From NCBI GenBank assembly GCA_013365365.1, contig JABVXU010000037.1, positions 1 to 64,000 of the forward strand: a stretch of DNA of 64,000 nucleotides. Reading direction: 5' to 3'. Source of the DNA: Cruorifilaria tuberocauda. Its lineage: Eukaryota; Nematoda; Chromadorea; Rhabditida; Onchocercidae. The notes under the pieces are model-generated. The model made no database searches, had not been told where the DNA came from, and saw only the letters and a list, made by a program, of their open reading frames with translations. Positions within the stretch are counted from its first letter, which is position 1, and every line of letters starts with the position of its first letter. This document shows positions 13,101 through 30,600 of this stretch, piece after piece. The position numbers and the translations under genes are program-made.

Positions 13101-14876
13101 TTCAAATTTTACCTGATTGCCAATTAAGCAATTGCCACAACAGGCACGGCAGATAAAATAAAATGCCCTGCAGGCCTAATATGAATGGTACCCATTGGTA
13201 GTAACCTGAAGATAACAATTAATTATTCACAAAAGCGCTGAATGTTTGAAAGAACAAACTGATTTTTCTTTTGCTAAACCATTTGCTTCTTGAAACAAAA
13301 TTTTCAGTAAATTTCACTAAGCACTGATATGAAGCAAAATCCCAATGACCCAATCGGTCCCTTAGAAATGATAGGAAAAAGGAATGAACTTGTGGGAATG
13401 CAAAAATCACTCATTTTTCTTCGCACGAATGAAAAATAGCCGTGAAAATGCATTCCGACATGAATATTTATCAAAACCATTCAGCGACGATGAAATGCCA
13501 ACGGAAACGATCGCTTCCAATCGCATGGAATAATGCATTTGCTCACATTCCTTACAAACTTTATGGAATGAATGGCAGAGGGGAAATTCCACTCAAAAAT
13601 ATGAATGTATCAATTTTCCTCCGTGAAATATAGAAATTAATTACGACTTTACGAATGAATTGAAATACGAATTAGAATTGGAAATTAATTATTGTCAACG
13701 ACAAATTAATTATTCATTGGATAAGTTAAAGGCTTAATGGCTGGATTTTTTCGTGAGAAATCATAACTATCAAAATAAAATTAATTTGAATAATTATTTT
13801 AAATTTTGTATTAAAAAAGGGAAAATGAGAAAAGTTAAAAGGAACAGAGAAAAAGGTAATTTTTCAGGTAAGATCATCTTGATTTAATTAGTGAAATTTC
13901 CCTTATTCCAAGCACTTTTCTTTATCGTTGTCTGTTTGATAGATATTTTTGTCTTTTAAACACATTTAACGCGAAAGAGAGAGAGAGAGAGAGAGAATTT
14001 GAAGTTATTTTTTTTTCTAATTAAATTTAAAAAAAGAAAAAAGAGAAGGAAGAAATGCCACTATTTGGAAATTCCACGTTATTTGTTTTTGTTAAAATAA
14101 CAATTCAATTGAAAATAACAGATGTACCAATTTCACGTTCTTCACGTTCCTGCAAATCACGTGGAATATAGTGATTGAGCGGTAAAAAATAAGTATTTTG
14201 TACGAAGCAATAATTTTCGCTATATTGTTCCCAAGCACCTGAAATTTTTAGAGTATAATGATTAAGTGGTATAAGAATCGAAAAAATTTTTTGTTTTTAT
14301 TTTTTGAATTATGGACGTGACACGTGGTATATTTAATAATCCGGAAGACGGAATATGATGAATTTGCTTAAGAACCGGGTCTTTCAATTATTTTCTCTTC
14401 AATGTCAGAACGAACCGGTAAATTGGGCCGGAATCCAACACTGAATTGGTTGTCCAACGTATCTGAAAAAAGTTTTTCGAAATTAATTCAAATATATTGT
14501 AAAAAATTGTGAAATTTTCTGGATTTACCGTTTTTCATCATTTTTGATTCAAATCTTTTTAATAATAAACTTGAAATAATGAATGATTGCAGCCACTTGA
14601 AGTAAACATATAACAAATGAACAAAAAAAGAAACCAGCTAATTAATTACATGTACTAATGAAACAAGTGCACAAATTTTCTTTCTTATAGGATATGAAGT
14701 TTTCTTTTAAATCAGTATAAGATCAAAATATCCAAAGTGAAAACGAACTGTTTAGCGCTAAGTGTCAATGCAAAAATAATGAGTAGTAAAGGTGTGTAGT
14801 AATAATTGAGACGATCGACGGCATCATCATCGAACTGAGGTTTCAGACCCTTCAAGAATGCATCCAGAAATAACAT
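10179..14876 (-). CDS. Innexin A, gap-junction channel subunit (407 aa, complete)
   Basis: Invertebrate gap-junction (pannexin-family) subunit with four membrane passes in the plasma membrane. Nine exons in phase on the minus strand: 14749-14876, 14416-14462, 14128-14238, 13113-13205, 12476-12639, 12080-12255, 11746-11839, 11350-11500, 10179-10438. Family landmarks in order: [12 protein letters not shown] before membrane segment 1; [10 protein letters not shown] with the first loop-1 cysteine; [13 protein letters not shown] with the second; the YYQWVPF signature and segment 2; segment 3 around [27 protein letters not shown]; loop-2 cysteines in TMCDFDVRV and HTVQCVL; segment 4 ([16 protein letters not shown]); then [14 protein letters not shown] and a proline/serine-rich tail. 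The start at 14874-14876 lies one base after a TTTCAG acceptor. The orthologue was not assigned: C. elegans chromosome I carries several innexin pairs (such as inx-12/13 and inx-21/22). See innexin B downstream in the window. Confidence 0.93.
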
Positions 14877-14886
14877 CCTGAAATTG
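14877..14886 (-). promoter_or_regulatory. Candidate trans-splice (SL) acceptor of innexin A
   Basis: Read on the minus strand, a CAATTTCAG acceptor ends one base before the innexin A start codon. An acceptor this close to the ATG with no upstream coding exon in frame is typical of spliced-leader addition in nematodes. An ordinary 5'UTR intron is the alternative. Confidence 0.5.
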
Positions 14887-16607
14887 TCCCAGAAAAACTT
14901 TGACATTTGACACGAATGATATATTTATGAAATCCCACGCGGTGCAAATTTTCTTAAAATTAACGCAGAAATGCATTTGAGGAAAATGAATATATATGAT
15001 GCAATACAGAAATACTTTCCTAAGAAGAAAAACATAATTATTAATTATGCACAAGTAAGTGGGTTTAATAATAAATGGATAAATGAAGAAGAGAAAAATT
15101 AAAGTAATTTTACGGGAAATGTAACAGTGCTAATTCTTCCTTCGAAGATTTCCTTCCTACAATCCCTTCATTTCCTTTTCATCAATTTCTATTGACATGT
15201 TGTTCATTTGACATTGAAAGCGCTAATGTCGTTCATGCGCAACATTTCACAATGTTTCAGAAATGAAAAACAAGAAAACACGAGAGAAAGAAAAAGCTGA
15301 AAATTATGAGTATGACATATTTCTAGGAATTCAAGTAATCTCAACTGATAAAATGTAAACTTCAATTTTTGTAAAAATTTTCGTAGCAAAAAAGAGAATG
15401 AGTGGAGAAAATTCTTCAACTTCATGGCAACATATATGAATAATTTGGAGAACGAAGTAATTGACAGAAATGACGAAAAAAATTATCAAATAGAAAAGTA
15501 ACAAGAAATAGATTAATTTTCATTATTTACTTAAGAAGAAATTCAAATTTTATTGAATTTGATAAGATGAGATAAAAATTTTCTTGAGAGTGTAAGTAAA
15601 TGATTAAAGATTGATCGACTGAGCAATAAAACTATCACGAATAATTTGCATTCCTTTTGATTTATCCTCACAGTGATACAACTGCGAGTTCACTTTCATA
15701 ATGATAAATTTCTTTTATATCTCTGGGTAAGTATTGCACGACAAATCGCTAACAATACTGATAAAGTATCTAGCAAGAGAAACCCGAAAATAGTGAATTT
15801 CATAAGGAACATTCGTGATGCACTGGAATTTGAGGTGAAAATTACAGTATTTATGTCATTAACATTAAAGAAATGTTTTTTTTCTCAAAAACGAAAGCAC
15901 TGATCCGAACTCATTTATTTAATTTTCTAAAATCAACGAAAAAATTATCAAACAATATTTAACACAAATAAGGTAATTAGCAACCACAGGGATAGAATTC
16001 TTTTAAGATAGAATTCATTTCTATTTTTGAAGTAAATGTCCTTTTTGATTAGTTCTGTTTTTTGAAAGTGCAATGATGTGAGAGTTTGGAAAGTGCAAAT
16101 TAAGAAATGTTCTTGAAATACAGAAATTGAATAAATGAGTATGGAAATCGCATTTTACTAAGGAAATTGTTACGGTACGTTCCCTCTGCAGAATACCATG
16201 TTCAAGATAAGAATTACAATGTGATGACATTAGCTGCAAAGGAATTATTGTGTATGTATTACTTTAAACTAATCAACATCAAAGTGATCGCACTGTTTAT
16301 CATGATCAGTGTGATAAAAGAATGAAACATCAATAATTTCTAAATGCCTATTTTGATAGAAATACTGCAAATGTCTGCATCGTTCAGAAATTAAAAAATA
16401 ATTTCTTTATACTTTCTAAATTTTCTACTTCGTTTTTTGACAACATTTTATGAAATTTCAATTTGAAAAATTTATTCTTCCATATCAACTGGCAACTTTC
16501 CAAGCAGCGAAACCAACTTAATTATTGCTCTAAAATCACGATTTCGAAACTTTTTTATTTGCCTTCTTTTTTATCTCTTCACCTTTGCTTCCTCTCTCTT
16601 CTATCTG

Positions 16608-16648
16608 AACGAAAGAGAGAAAGAAAGGGAGAGAGAGAGAGAGAGACA
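16608..16648. repeat. GA-rich simple repeat
   Basis: GAAAGAGAGAAAG followed by an uninterrupted (GA)n run, in the region upstream of innexin A. Similar GA/CT tracts recur through the inter-innexin region. Confidence 0.85.
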
Positions 16649-19600
16649 AATGTTGAATGAATCTTCCCCTCAAACTGCCATAAAATACAAGAAGTTTCGA
16701 TGGAATCATGAAGTGGAAAGCGCAGTAAATGAAGAACTGAAATGCAATTCAAATTCATTTCTTCTGTTCTCTCCGAAGAGATTTCCTTCCATTTAAATGA
16801 ATTTTCAATTTCTGTCCATTTCAAGGTCATGAAATCATCAACGAATTTTCCAAGAGGATTTCATTCTCAAACTTCCTATCTCTTTATCATTTTTCCTCTT
16901 TTTGCTAACATTATCTCCCTCTCTCTTCTCTCTCTCAATGTCATTTGTCGAGATTAATTGATCAACACCCTTTTAATGATCGCTCTACTTGAGAAATTCC
17001 CTTCCAAGCACATGCAATACAATATATGAGCATGTGAAGATGGGAGTGATCACTATTGATTAAAGAGTTTAAGAATTATAATCTATGATGTCCGACCTTC
17101 CAGTAACCTTTTATTGTATGGCGAAGACAATTAGTAAATAATATTTACACAAATACTAAATAACACCTACTCCAAATATTAAAATCAAATTATTTAACGG
17201 ATACACGAAGTTAAAATGATTAAATCACTTGAAGTATAAGGTTAACACCAAGTTAATATTCCAAAGGTTAAAGTTATGTTAATCAATTGGTACTAAAACA
17301 TTCGCCAAAATCATTCAGTGTGAATTCTACAATTTACAGATTCTCATCAAATAAAAAGGAAAACTTTAATAAATTGAAACAAATCTTTTTTTTTCTATTT
17401 CGAATTTAAATTTCAGAAAACATAGCGATGGCAAGGTATTCAGAAATCAAAGAAGGAAAAGAGCAAATCAAATTGATTTTTGCGAATTTCAACAAATCAA
17501 TGTTACAACAATTCACAAACATTCTGCAACAAAAATCATTTCGCAAAATATTTGCAAACTAATCAAAGGTACGCACTCAATGTCATAAAATTATCAAAAA
17601 TATATTTATCAATTACTTTCCTTTTTTGTCTCTAACTCTTAATTAAAAATAATCAGTATTGTGGATAGTTTAATTAATGAGGTATCATAAACATATCAAT
17701 ATAAATTTAATTCATTAATCCTCATTCTATCACTATTCAAAAAGAATATGGAAAAGGAAATTGGTAATAAATTTGATTTAATTCAAAATGATTGATAAAT
17801 GAATGTACAGTTATCCATTCGTAAATGGAATAAATATTTAGGTTCATGCTTGGCTGGCCTCATAAAATGAATGAATATTATAGTATGAAATTCATCATTT
17901 GATTACTGAATCAATTAATGGATGATTATAACTGATTACAGTTGCAACTATCGCAAGCTTTGTGATGACTAATAATAATAGAAATGTATGATTAACAATA
18001 ATTATAATTATAAAAAGAAAACAACGATTACCAAATTATGATTTTTCTCCTTTTTAGTAATAGTAAGATTGCATTTTTTTCCTAAAATTTTGATTTGAAA
18101 ACATTTATTTGTATTATTAAAATATTACAGCGAAGAGATGTAAATATTATTGCATTACTGATTTGAATAGATGAATGAATGATGTATTTGAACAAACAAT
18201 GAAATACTTGAAAAACTTTTCATCCATCTCTCTCTCTCTCCCTTTCTCTTCTTACAGGTATTCATAGAAAGGTAATAATGAGATCGTTGAGGGACTTTTC
18301 ACTAACATATTTCGCTTTCATATCATTATCATCTAAAATATCTCTGTTTAGCAGATCGGAATCCATTTTTTCTATCTTTTTTACGAGAATTCGACCAATT
18401 TTTTAGAGAAAAAGTTCATACAAAGTGAAGAAGAGAGAAAGAGATAGAGAGAGAGAGAGGGAAATAGTTCAAAACATTTAGGTAATCAAATTGAGAGAGA
18501 TTGCGAAAGTATGTATTCTTGCTTGATGCAGAATTAATGCAACCTCGATATATTTGAAAATTAATTTCCAAAAAAAACAAAGGAATTGACATGAAAATAA
18601 AGAATAATAAAAAAATAAATTTGGATTATTTACCAAATTTTCATTATCTTTATATTAAAAATTTAACGAAAATGCAAAGTTCGAATTTGCAAGCAATCTG
18701 TCAACTTCTGAAATGGTTAAGCGGAAGAGGTAAGAGGGCGGAATTGTCCTTTTAAATTCAGAAAATTGAAAACGAGTAAATTGATTTCAATAACTTTACT
18801 TATTTCTATTATTTTTACTTTTATTAACAAAGAGAGAATGGATATAACCTTTATCGATACGATTTTGTAATAAATCAGTGTATCGAGAATCACACAATTA
18901 TTCATCGGAGAATACCGGTTTGAAATTGAAAAAAAAGACAATGCAGCTGATATTTACATGAGATACGAATTCAATGATGTAATCTGAAGTAAAACAAATT
19001 TTAAAACTATCTAATGATGCAATGATGATAATGGAAATGAATGGCAAATGGGTGATAACACACTGATCTTATCAGTCACTAATGGCTCAGTTTGAGATAA
19101 TGACACTGGAACTATTAAGAATAAAATAATCGAAGTGATTTACTATGAAAATTAAAATTCGGTGAGTTAAAAAAGACAAAGAAACGCTATATTTTAGTTT
19201 ACTGGTAGGAAAAATTTTCATGCATTTTCATTTTCAAATTTATTTTCCCATTTTCTCCTGATTTTTCCATTCCTAATAATTACCACTTTTGTATGATCTG
19301 AAAGATATCTGACTGATTACTAGGTAAGTATGCTTCATGATAGTGTAGTAAGAATAACAGTAAAGATAACTAAGGCGCAAATGCTTGCAAACTTCATTAT
19401 GAATGAGTAATGAACGAAAATATGCCATCTCACATCAAATTAAGTTCATATTTTTCATTTTTTCCGTTTTCCATCAATTAATTTCTTACATTTTTTAAAT
19501 AGAAAACAAAATTCACATACATGAAATGCAATAAGTACTAAAAACAGGACTGATACTCAGAATTGAAAGCTTCATATAACTTTTTAAACTAATAAGAGAA

Positions 19601-19651
19601 GTTAGAGTACGAACTTATTCCACCTCAATGAATTTCCTGCTGTGTCAAAAG

Positions 19652-19688
19652 GAAATACAGTATACACAATACAGAAATACAGTATACA
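19652..19688. repeat. Short direct repeat, period 22
   Basis: The 15-mer GAAATACAGTATACA occurs at 19652-19666 and again at 19674-19688. Intergenic, with no coding context. Confidence 0.8.
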
Positions 19689-21481
19689 TAATTAGATCGT
19701 TACAGAGTTAATTACTTCAATTTTAGTTATTCATTTAAAAGGTAAAAGGGCATCCCTTCATTTTTCCATAAAAAATGTTTTTATCCTATTTGCCATAATT
19801 TGCAGCTTAATGAAATATAATTAACGAATTGTTTAAAAAGACAACTTTTCTAACTTAATTTTAATTCGAAAATCTCAGAAATGAAGTGATTGGTTGGTAA
19901 ACAAAAAGGAAAAAAAGGTGGAAAAAGATCATCGATAATTGTTTATAATTCGAAAATAATTATTAAAAGATCGAAAAAGAGAAGAGATGACAAATACAAA
20001 AATATAGCTGAAATTTTTCACTTCAAAATAAAATTCACATTTTCGAAATTTAATGATGCTCAAAATACTGATGTCTTTCCCACCAAATAAATATAATTTC
20101 ATTATTGGCATGGGAAAATTTGATAGGTGAGGTTTTGAATAACATTTAAATGCTTGTTGTTTACTCTGTATACAAATTAAAATGAATATGAAAACATAAA
20201 TGGAGTAATTGAATAAGTGGATGAATTTATGTGTATGAGTAATTGGTTAACCAATATACTATACTCATACAATAAAATATAATAAAAAATTGTTATTTTT
20301 ATATAAAGAATATTACAAAACAAATTAACATAACAAAATACGATAAAGAATTTTTAATTAATATAGAAAAAGAATAATATTAGCAATATTAATATATAAA
20401 AGCTAGAGTTGTATAAAGAGACATCATCGCATTATACTTTATTGTCATCATTCATAATTCATTTCGAAAACGTTACCTTTCGCTAAAAGCTTTTCCTTCT
20501 GTAAGAATGAATGCTTACTTCAATTCAGCTCAATCATCAATCATAGCATTTCATAAATGTTTCTTCCAACAAATATTTCTCTTTTTGGGAAATAAAAGAA
20601 AGATCAACACAAATAGGAATAAAATAAATAGACGAAACTATTTTCTTAGCAAAACTGTCTCTGCGACTTATTTGCCGTGAAATGAATTTCTTAAACAATA
20701 TGTTAAATGAAAAATCGTAATAAAGAAAGAAAAGGAAAGAGAAAGAAAGTATGTCTTCGTGTATTCAAATAACAACACGTCATTTGCATGGAGAAAATGA
20801 CAAATGACTGTTCAGAACGACAATTTTTTTATCTACAATTTATCAATGATACATGACATTTGATAACGTGATAATGGTAAATTTCAAACAGTTTAATCAA
20901 AAGTTGCAAAATCAAACTGTAGATTAAAAACTAAATTTATTGTAAAAATGAGATAATACAAATAGCAAACGAGAAAACATATTTCTTAGGTTCATTTAGA
21001 GAAAGGAATTCAATTTTCAATTGAAAGATATTTAATTTAATATTTCATTTGAGCAAACTTAATTTTCTAATTAATTGGTTCGTATGGTTTTTTAATCATT
21101 TCTTCTCCCTTTGCAATGATAAATTCCAAAATTTAGTTAAAGGCAAGTTGATACAGAATGACCGACAATAATTGATTATATTTTTGATTGTGTTTTATCA
21201 GATAGATCTTATAACTGAAAATTTCAATTGCAACCTGTTATGTTCTCAAAGTGAGTGTTGACGACATAAACATATATAAACAATCAGTAATCAAAGCAAT
21301 CAATAATACTGTATTCCATGTCATTATCATTTCTTTTTTAATTCCCATACATTTCCAAGTTCTTTTTAATAAATTATACGAATAAATAAACAGTTTGTCC
21401 AAATTTAACTTCATTAACTAACTTTACAATTTCATCCATGACAACAATCAGAACAACACGGAAATGGATAGTCATATGATG

Positions 21482-25899
<4,418 letters not shown>

Positions 25900-27169
25900 G
25901 CGGTTCAGATCTAAAATAAGAATGGAATGAAAAAGCTTCGAAAGGAAGAGAAGAAAGTCTTTCATTTTTCTCTCTCTCTCTCTCTCACTTTTCCTTCTTA
26001 TCGAGCATTGATTTCATTGACAAAGAGACTGTTAAACACGTGAGAACGTGAAAAAACGTCAAAACGATTCTATCTGAAAGAAAGAAAGGAAAATATTAAT
26101 CAATAAAAGTTTATAAATTTTCAGAATCTTTCGTAAAATCTTTCCATAAAACCTTAATTGAAATTTAAAAGTTTAACAAGTTTCAAATATTGCATGAAAT
26201 TTCCTCATATATCCCATATCCTCCCATTTTTCCTTTCCATATCCCTACCATCTTTCACTGCCTTCTTCTGGGGTATAGGTAGCATTCCCGATTCCCGGTC
26301 GTCTTCAACGCGGTATTGCATCATTAACACAGGTAGCAATTCACTGATAATTATTATCATTATTATCGATTTTTCACCTTTCAAATAGCAACGAATTGCA
26401 GGTAGCAGACAGTCTCCGCCACTCCCTTCACCTACCACTGTGACTATTCCCGCTGATCGATGAACTATCCTTCCATCAATTCCATCCTTTTTCCCGTTCC
26501 CCCGCCTTCCCGACTTCTGTCTCTCAATAAGTAATAAGGCATTAACTTTCTAGTGAAATTATTTGGTTACCTCTGTTTCTTGGAGAAGGAAGAAAAGACA
26601 TATAGAGAGATCGAAGACAGTGTGATAAATGATATCGTTTATAATTGATACGGAATCGATATATTTTAGATATCAGTTAGCTTATTCCGGTTTTCATTCC
26701 ATTCCTTATTTCTGTGGTTTTCTTTATTCAATAATTATTCAACTATGTTCAATTTCCATTCCCATAACAGATAAGATCACAATGTAAACGTGATGATTCA
26801 GAATTTTATCAGAAAACGGTTGTGTTTACTTTTGTAATATTTAAAATAAACATTTTTTACTTGTGACATACACACATCTCACGATCTCACGTTACGTGTT
26901 TTTGCCTATCGCTGCCATCAGCAGAGACTTTCAACAAAGATGAAATGAAATCGGAAAGAAATTCACATGAAAATGTAAAGTGACAAATAATTAAAATTAT
27001 TATTCATTCATTCTATAATTCGTCAGCTATAAGTCTATAATTCGACAGTTCTTAAAACATTGGAAGAGTGATAAAAAAGAGGAAAACGATGGAAAAAAGT
27101 GAAAAGAGAAAGGAAAATTTTCATTGGTATGCAAATTAATTTCCGCCATTGAATTTCGGGGCAGCTGTG

Positions 27170-27660
27170 ATGCCAGGTGAGTGGAAGGAGTAGAGAGAAG
27201 CGGGGTCGGTAGCGGGGAGGGGGCACGAGGAAAGGGAGGAGGGGAAGGGTTGAATCCAAAAATGGCACATCTGTGAAATCCCCTCAACAATTCTCGATCG
27301 GAAAGTGTTTGTTGATTGCAATAAAGGGAGGAGGTAGTGGGAGGGAGAGAAATGAAGAGGTAAACATCTTGTTTCCCCCGCTCTCGTACGAGTACATGGA
27401 AGGAGATGATGTAAATATAAAACTGTTGGAAAGTAGAAGAGGAAAAGGAGGAAGAGGAGGAGGAGGAGGAGGAGGAGGACCGGTAGACGGGGCCCGATCG
27501 GTAAGTCGGGAATAGAGCGGACGGGAAATAGGGGAAAGAAGAGAGACCTTGATGAAACATGAATTGTCACCTCGGAAATCGACGCCCCCACTATCATCAA
27601 ACAGCAAAATGACATACGCAAGGGGAAGATGAGCGGGGATGGGCGGGGGAGGCGGAGAGT
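27170..27660. other. G-rich (plus strand) island with GGA microsatellite
   Basis: Against an AT-rich background, this half-kilobase is dominated by G-runs on the plus strand (clusters at about 27200-27250, 27430-27482 and 27630-27660) and includes a (GGA)n/(AGG)n tract. Open frames of 80-177 codons occur in several frames at once with Pro/Ser or Gly/Arg-rich content, as strand-biased DNA would give. It could form G-quadruplex structure or mark a promoter/CpG-type element about 1.3 kb or more upstream of innexin B. No transcript can be assigned. Confidence 0.6.
27440..27480. repeat. (GGA)n trinucleotide repeat
   Basis: A run of AGG/GGA units, interrupted near its start, within the G-rich island. 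Confidence 0.9.
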
Positions 27661-30600
27661 GGTTGGATAATCAATGGTCGTACAACAAATTTCAATTGTT
27701 TTCCATAATTAAAAGCTTTCGTATAGACAAGAAATGAATATGTTTTGCATAACAATGCTTAATGCTTCCTTAAATTTCGCTCAATTAATTATTGATTGAT
27801 TTCACAATACGGAGAAATGAAATACTGCAAATATCGTTGATTCAATTCACCCAAAATGCATTGCTTGAAACTTGAATAACTTTATTCCCATAACTGTAAT
27901 ACATCAACAAATATACAAAATGTAAAGTAGAAATAAATAAAATGATTAATAGACAATTTAATCACTTAATTATTTGTAATCAAACAAGTCATCATTTACT
28001 TTTCATTTGCTCAATAAGAATTCGATAGAATAAAAATCGTTTAGTTGCATTTTATCTTTTACGTTTTTAATATTATTTATGATTTCAGTTTTACCCTTTC
28101 TACACAATACATATCGCTATTGTTTTATTATTGCAGCTTATCAGACCACTATCATATATCATTTCTTATCGCACATATCATCTTATCACCACAGCTAGCT
28201 TATCATATCAAAAACACCTATATAAATATAATTACGATTCATTTTAAGTACGTATCATATCTGATGGAGAATGGGATAAATAGCAGTCGGTTATTTTGGA
28301 TTCCTGTAAAATATTGAGTAATTGTTATTGATTATTGAAAGCCTTGGGCAAATGTCAATGAAACCGTCAGATGCATGTAAACAAATGAAGGAAAAATATT
28401 GAGACGTTAAAAGCGTTCCCCGATTCTCCCTCACGTATATGAACATTTACCCCTCAGTGATAACTGATAACAATCTCCTATCGCAAGTAATTGTAAAGAT
28501 CTCCTCACCCACTTCATTCATTCAGTAACATTTCTTTAGTATTTCATCATAGCCGTTAAACGAGACCAATTTGAATACTGTTATGCAATCAAATAAGTTC
28601 TTAAATCTCAAAATTTGACATTTTCTCTATCGTATAATTATGATGCTAATAGAAAATGAGAAAAATGTGCTAAGCTCTGTGGCTAGATCTATAGTTAAGT
28701 AATTTAGAGTAATTTACATTCAGTTCGTTCCATCCAGAAGAATGGACCTTAGAATATTTTACTCAATTATATTACAAGAAATGATAGGAAACAGGAATTT
28801 TGTTAGGTATACGATCTCCTCCTCGTTTTAGCTTCATTATAACTGTGTTTCAAATTGAGAACATTGATTTCTAAACGAAAACCGCTCATGGAAATCGTAG
28901 ATAAGCGAAAAGCAAACATTCATCTTCGGGCAGTGAAGATTTTAAACATCGGACAGTTTCATCAAAATCTTCACCTATTCGACTTCACAGTTAAACGAAC
29001 ATTGACATTCTAAATTCTAAAGCGACAGGATTGGAAGCATCACTGATTATCATTTAATATCATCTTCAACTACTTTCCAAGCATGACTACAGACATCGAG
29101 TATACGGATGCGATTACAGTAGCATCATCTATAGTGCACTGAATCTAGTAAGATATTCGAATTGTTGTGATACAAGCATAATTCACCATGAAATCGTTAC
29201 ATGACAATAATTATGATAGCAACAATAATAACCAATAGTTAACCAATAATTAATAATAACAGTAATAAAGATCCACTTCCGTTTTATATTTTGTTTTAAT
29301 AAATTTTTCGATAAGCAGAAAAAATAATTTTCAACGATTAGACTGACAGGAACTTTTAACACTTATTATTAGTTTACTCATGAATTAACAAAACTTCTTA
29401 TTAAATAGACGCTAAGTTTAAGTAGAAAATGTGTTCAACCTATTTAGTTTAATTTATTCTATTTAATGATTAATCTATTTATTAATCCAAAATAGTGACT
29501 TCGTTCCCCAATGATATTGCAAAATTATATGAAAATATTATTATTTCAGAAAGAGTAAAAATGTGACTGCTGTCAACAAATATCCAAAAATAAGAAAGTA
29601 GATGTTTCAATTTATGCAGTTTTTATTCATTTGTTAGCTGATTCTTGTCTTCAGGCTGTCATTTATCGTGTATTTTCGAATTCATCCACTTGTATTAGGA
29701 GATATTGTATACCATACGTTTTTATCTTTCATTCTATACCTTATTATATTTAACAAATTCAGTATCAGATAGAAACTGATGCCTTTGTGATTTCAGAAAT
29801 AACAATTCGTGTTGTGGAATTGGACATTTGAGTTAAGACTTGTTCGGACACCAAATAATTGGGTCGTTGTTCAAGTTTATTTGAGTTGAGATTGAATTTG
29901 ACACGAACCAACACCTAATGCTTTATTAGAAGATTTAATTACAGCAACCGGTCAAAGGGTGATTTGAGTGATTTTTGGATGATTATATCATTTTATGAAA
30001 TGATAGGCAGGGAGCTGTACAATGGTGGGCCGATATGGCCTAAAGAGTAAAGGTCACAGGACATACGGCTTAATTGAAACAATTGAAATGAAGATTGTGT
30101 GAATAGTAAGTCCTTAAAGATGATGATGAAATAATGAAGCGGAATGATAACGATTTGAGAGCATGCGATACCTTAAACTGAGCATATCTATGCTGAGATT
30201 CCCTAACGTAATTTCATCATCGATGGGTTTAACATTTACCTTCTGAGTGAATTGGATTTGACTGGTGATGGATGAATGATGAAATATGATAAATTTCTAT
30301 GAGACGGTTTTTATGATGAATATACTAATTAAAGACAAAATTTCTTAATCTTATGATAAATGATAAGTTGCTGAGAAGAATTTAAATACTCGGATTTCCC
30401 GACAATTCGTATTTCTGTTGCAAAAGAAGAATTAGTGTGATGCAGCATAAGTCGAAGTTTTATTCTTATTACAAATCTACTAGTCAAAATTCTGTGTAGA
30501 ATGGCCTTTTGGAGTTTAAAATTTATATGTCTTTCGTCAAAATTTTCTGTTCTACTAATAAATAAGAAGAAAATACACTAGTCTGGGCAGAAAGTGAAAA

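Larger units (their letters stand above)
14887..21481. other. Long non-coding stretch between the two innexin genes
   Basis: About 6.6 kb upstream of innexin A and downstream of innexin B. No exon with family similarity was found on either strand. It contains simple repeats: GA/CT tracts at 13976-13996 (just downstream, inside innexin A), 16608-16648, 18225-18250 and 18430-18462, and a 22-base-period direct repeat at 19652-19688. Short open frames such as 15673-15903 and 19890-20090 look like chance. Probably holds the innexin A promoter and enhancers. Confidence 0.5.

Noticed and set aside
18285..18300. TGAGATCGTT, matching the mir-58/bantam seed
   Set aside because: No complementary arm within about 100 bases to make a hairpin, and similarity ends after the seed.
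27027..27621. Overlapping open frames of 77-177 codons on both strands
   Set aside because: They lie in the G-rich, strand-biased island with the GGA repeat. Content is Ser/Pro/Leu or Gly/Arg low complexity in several frames at once, with no family similarity or splice context.
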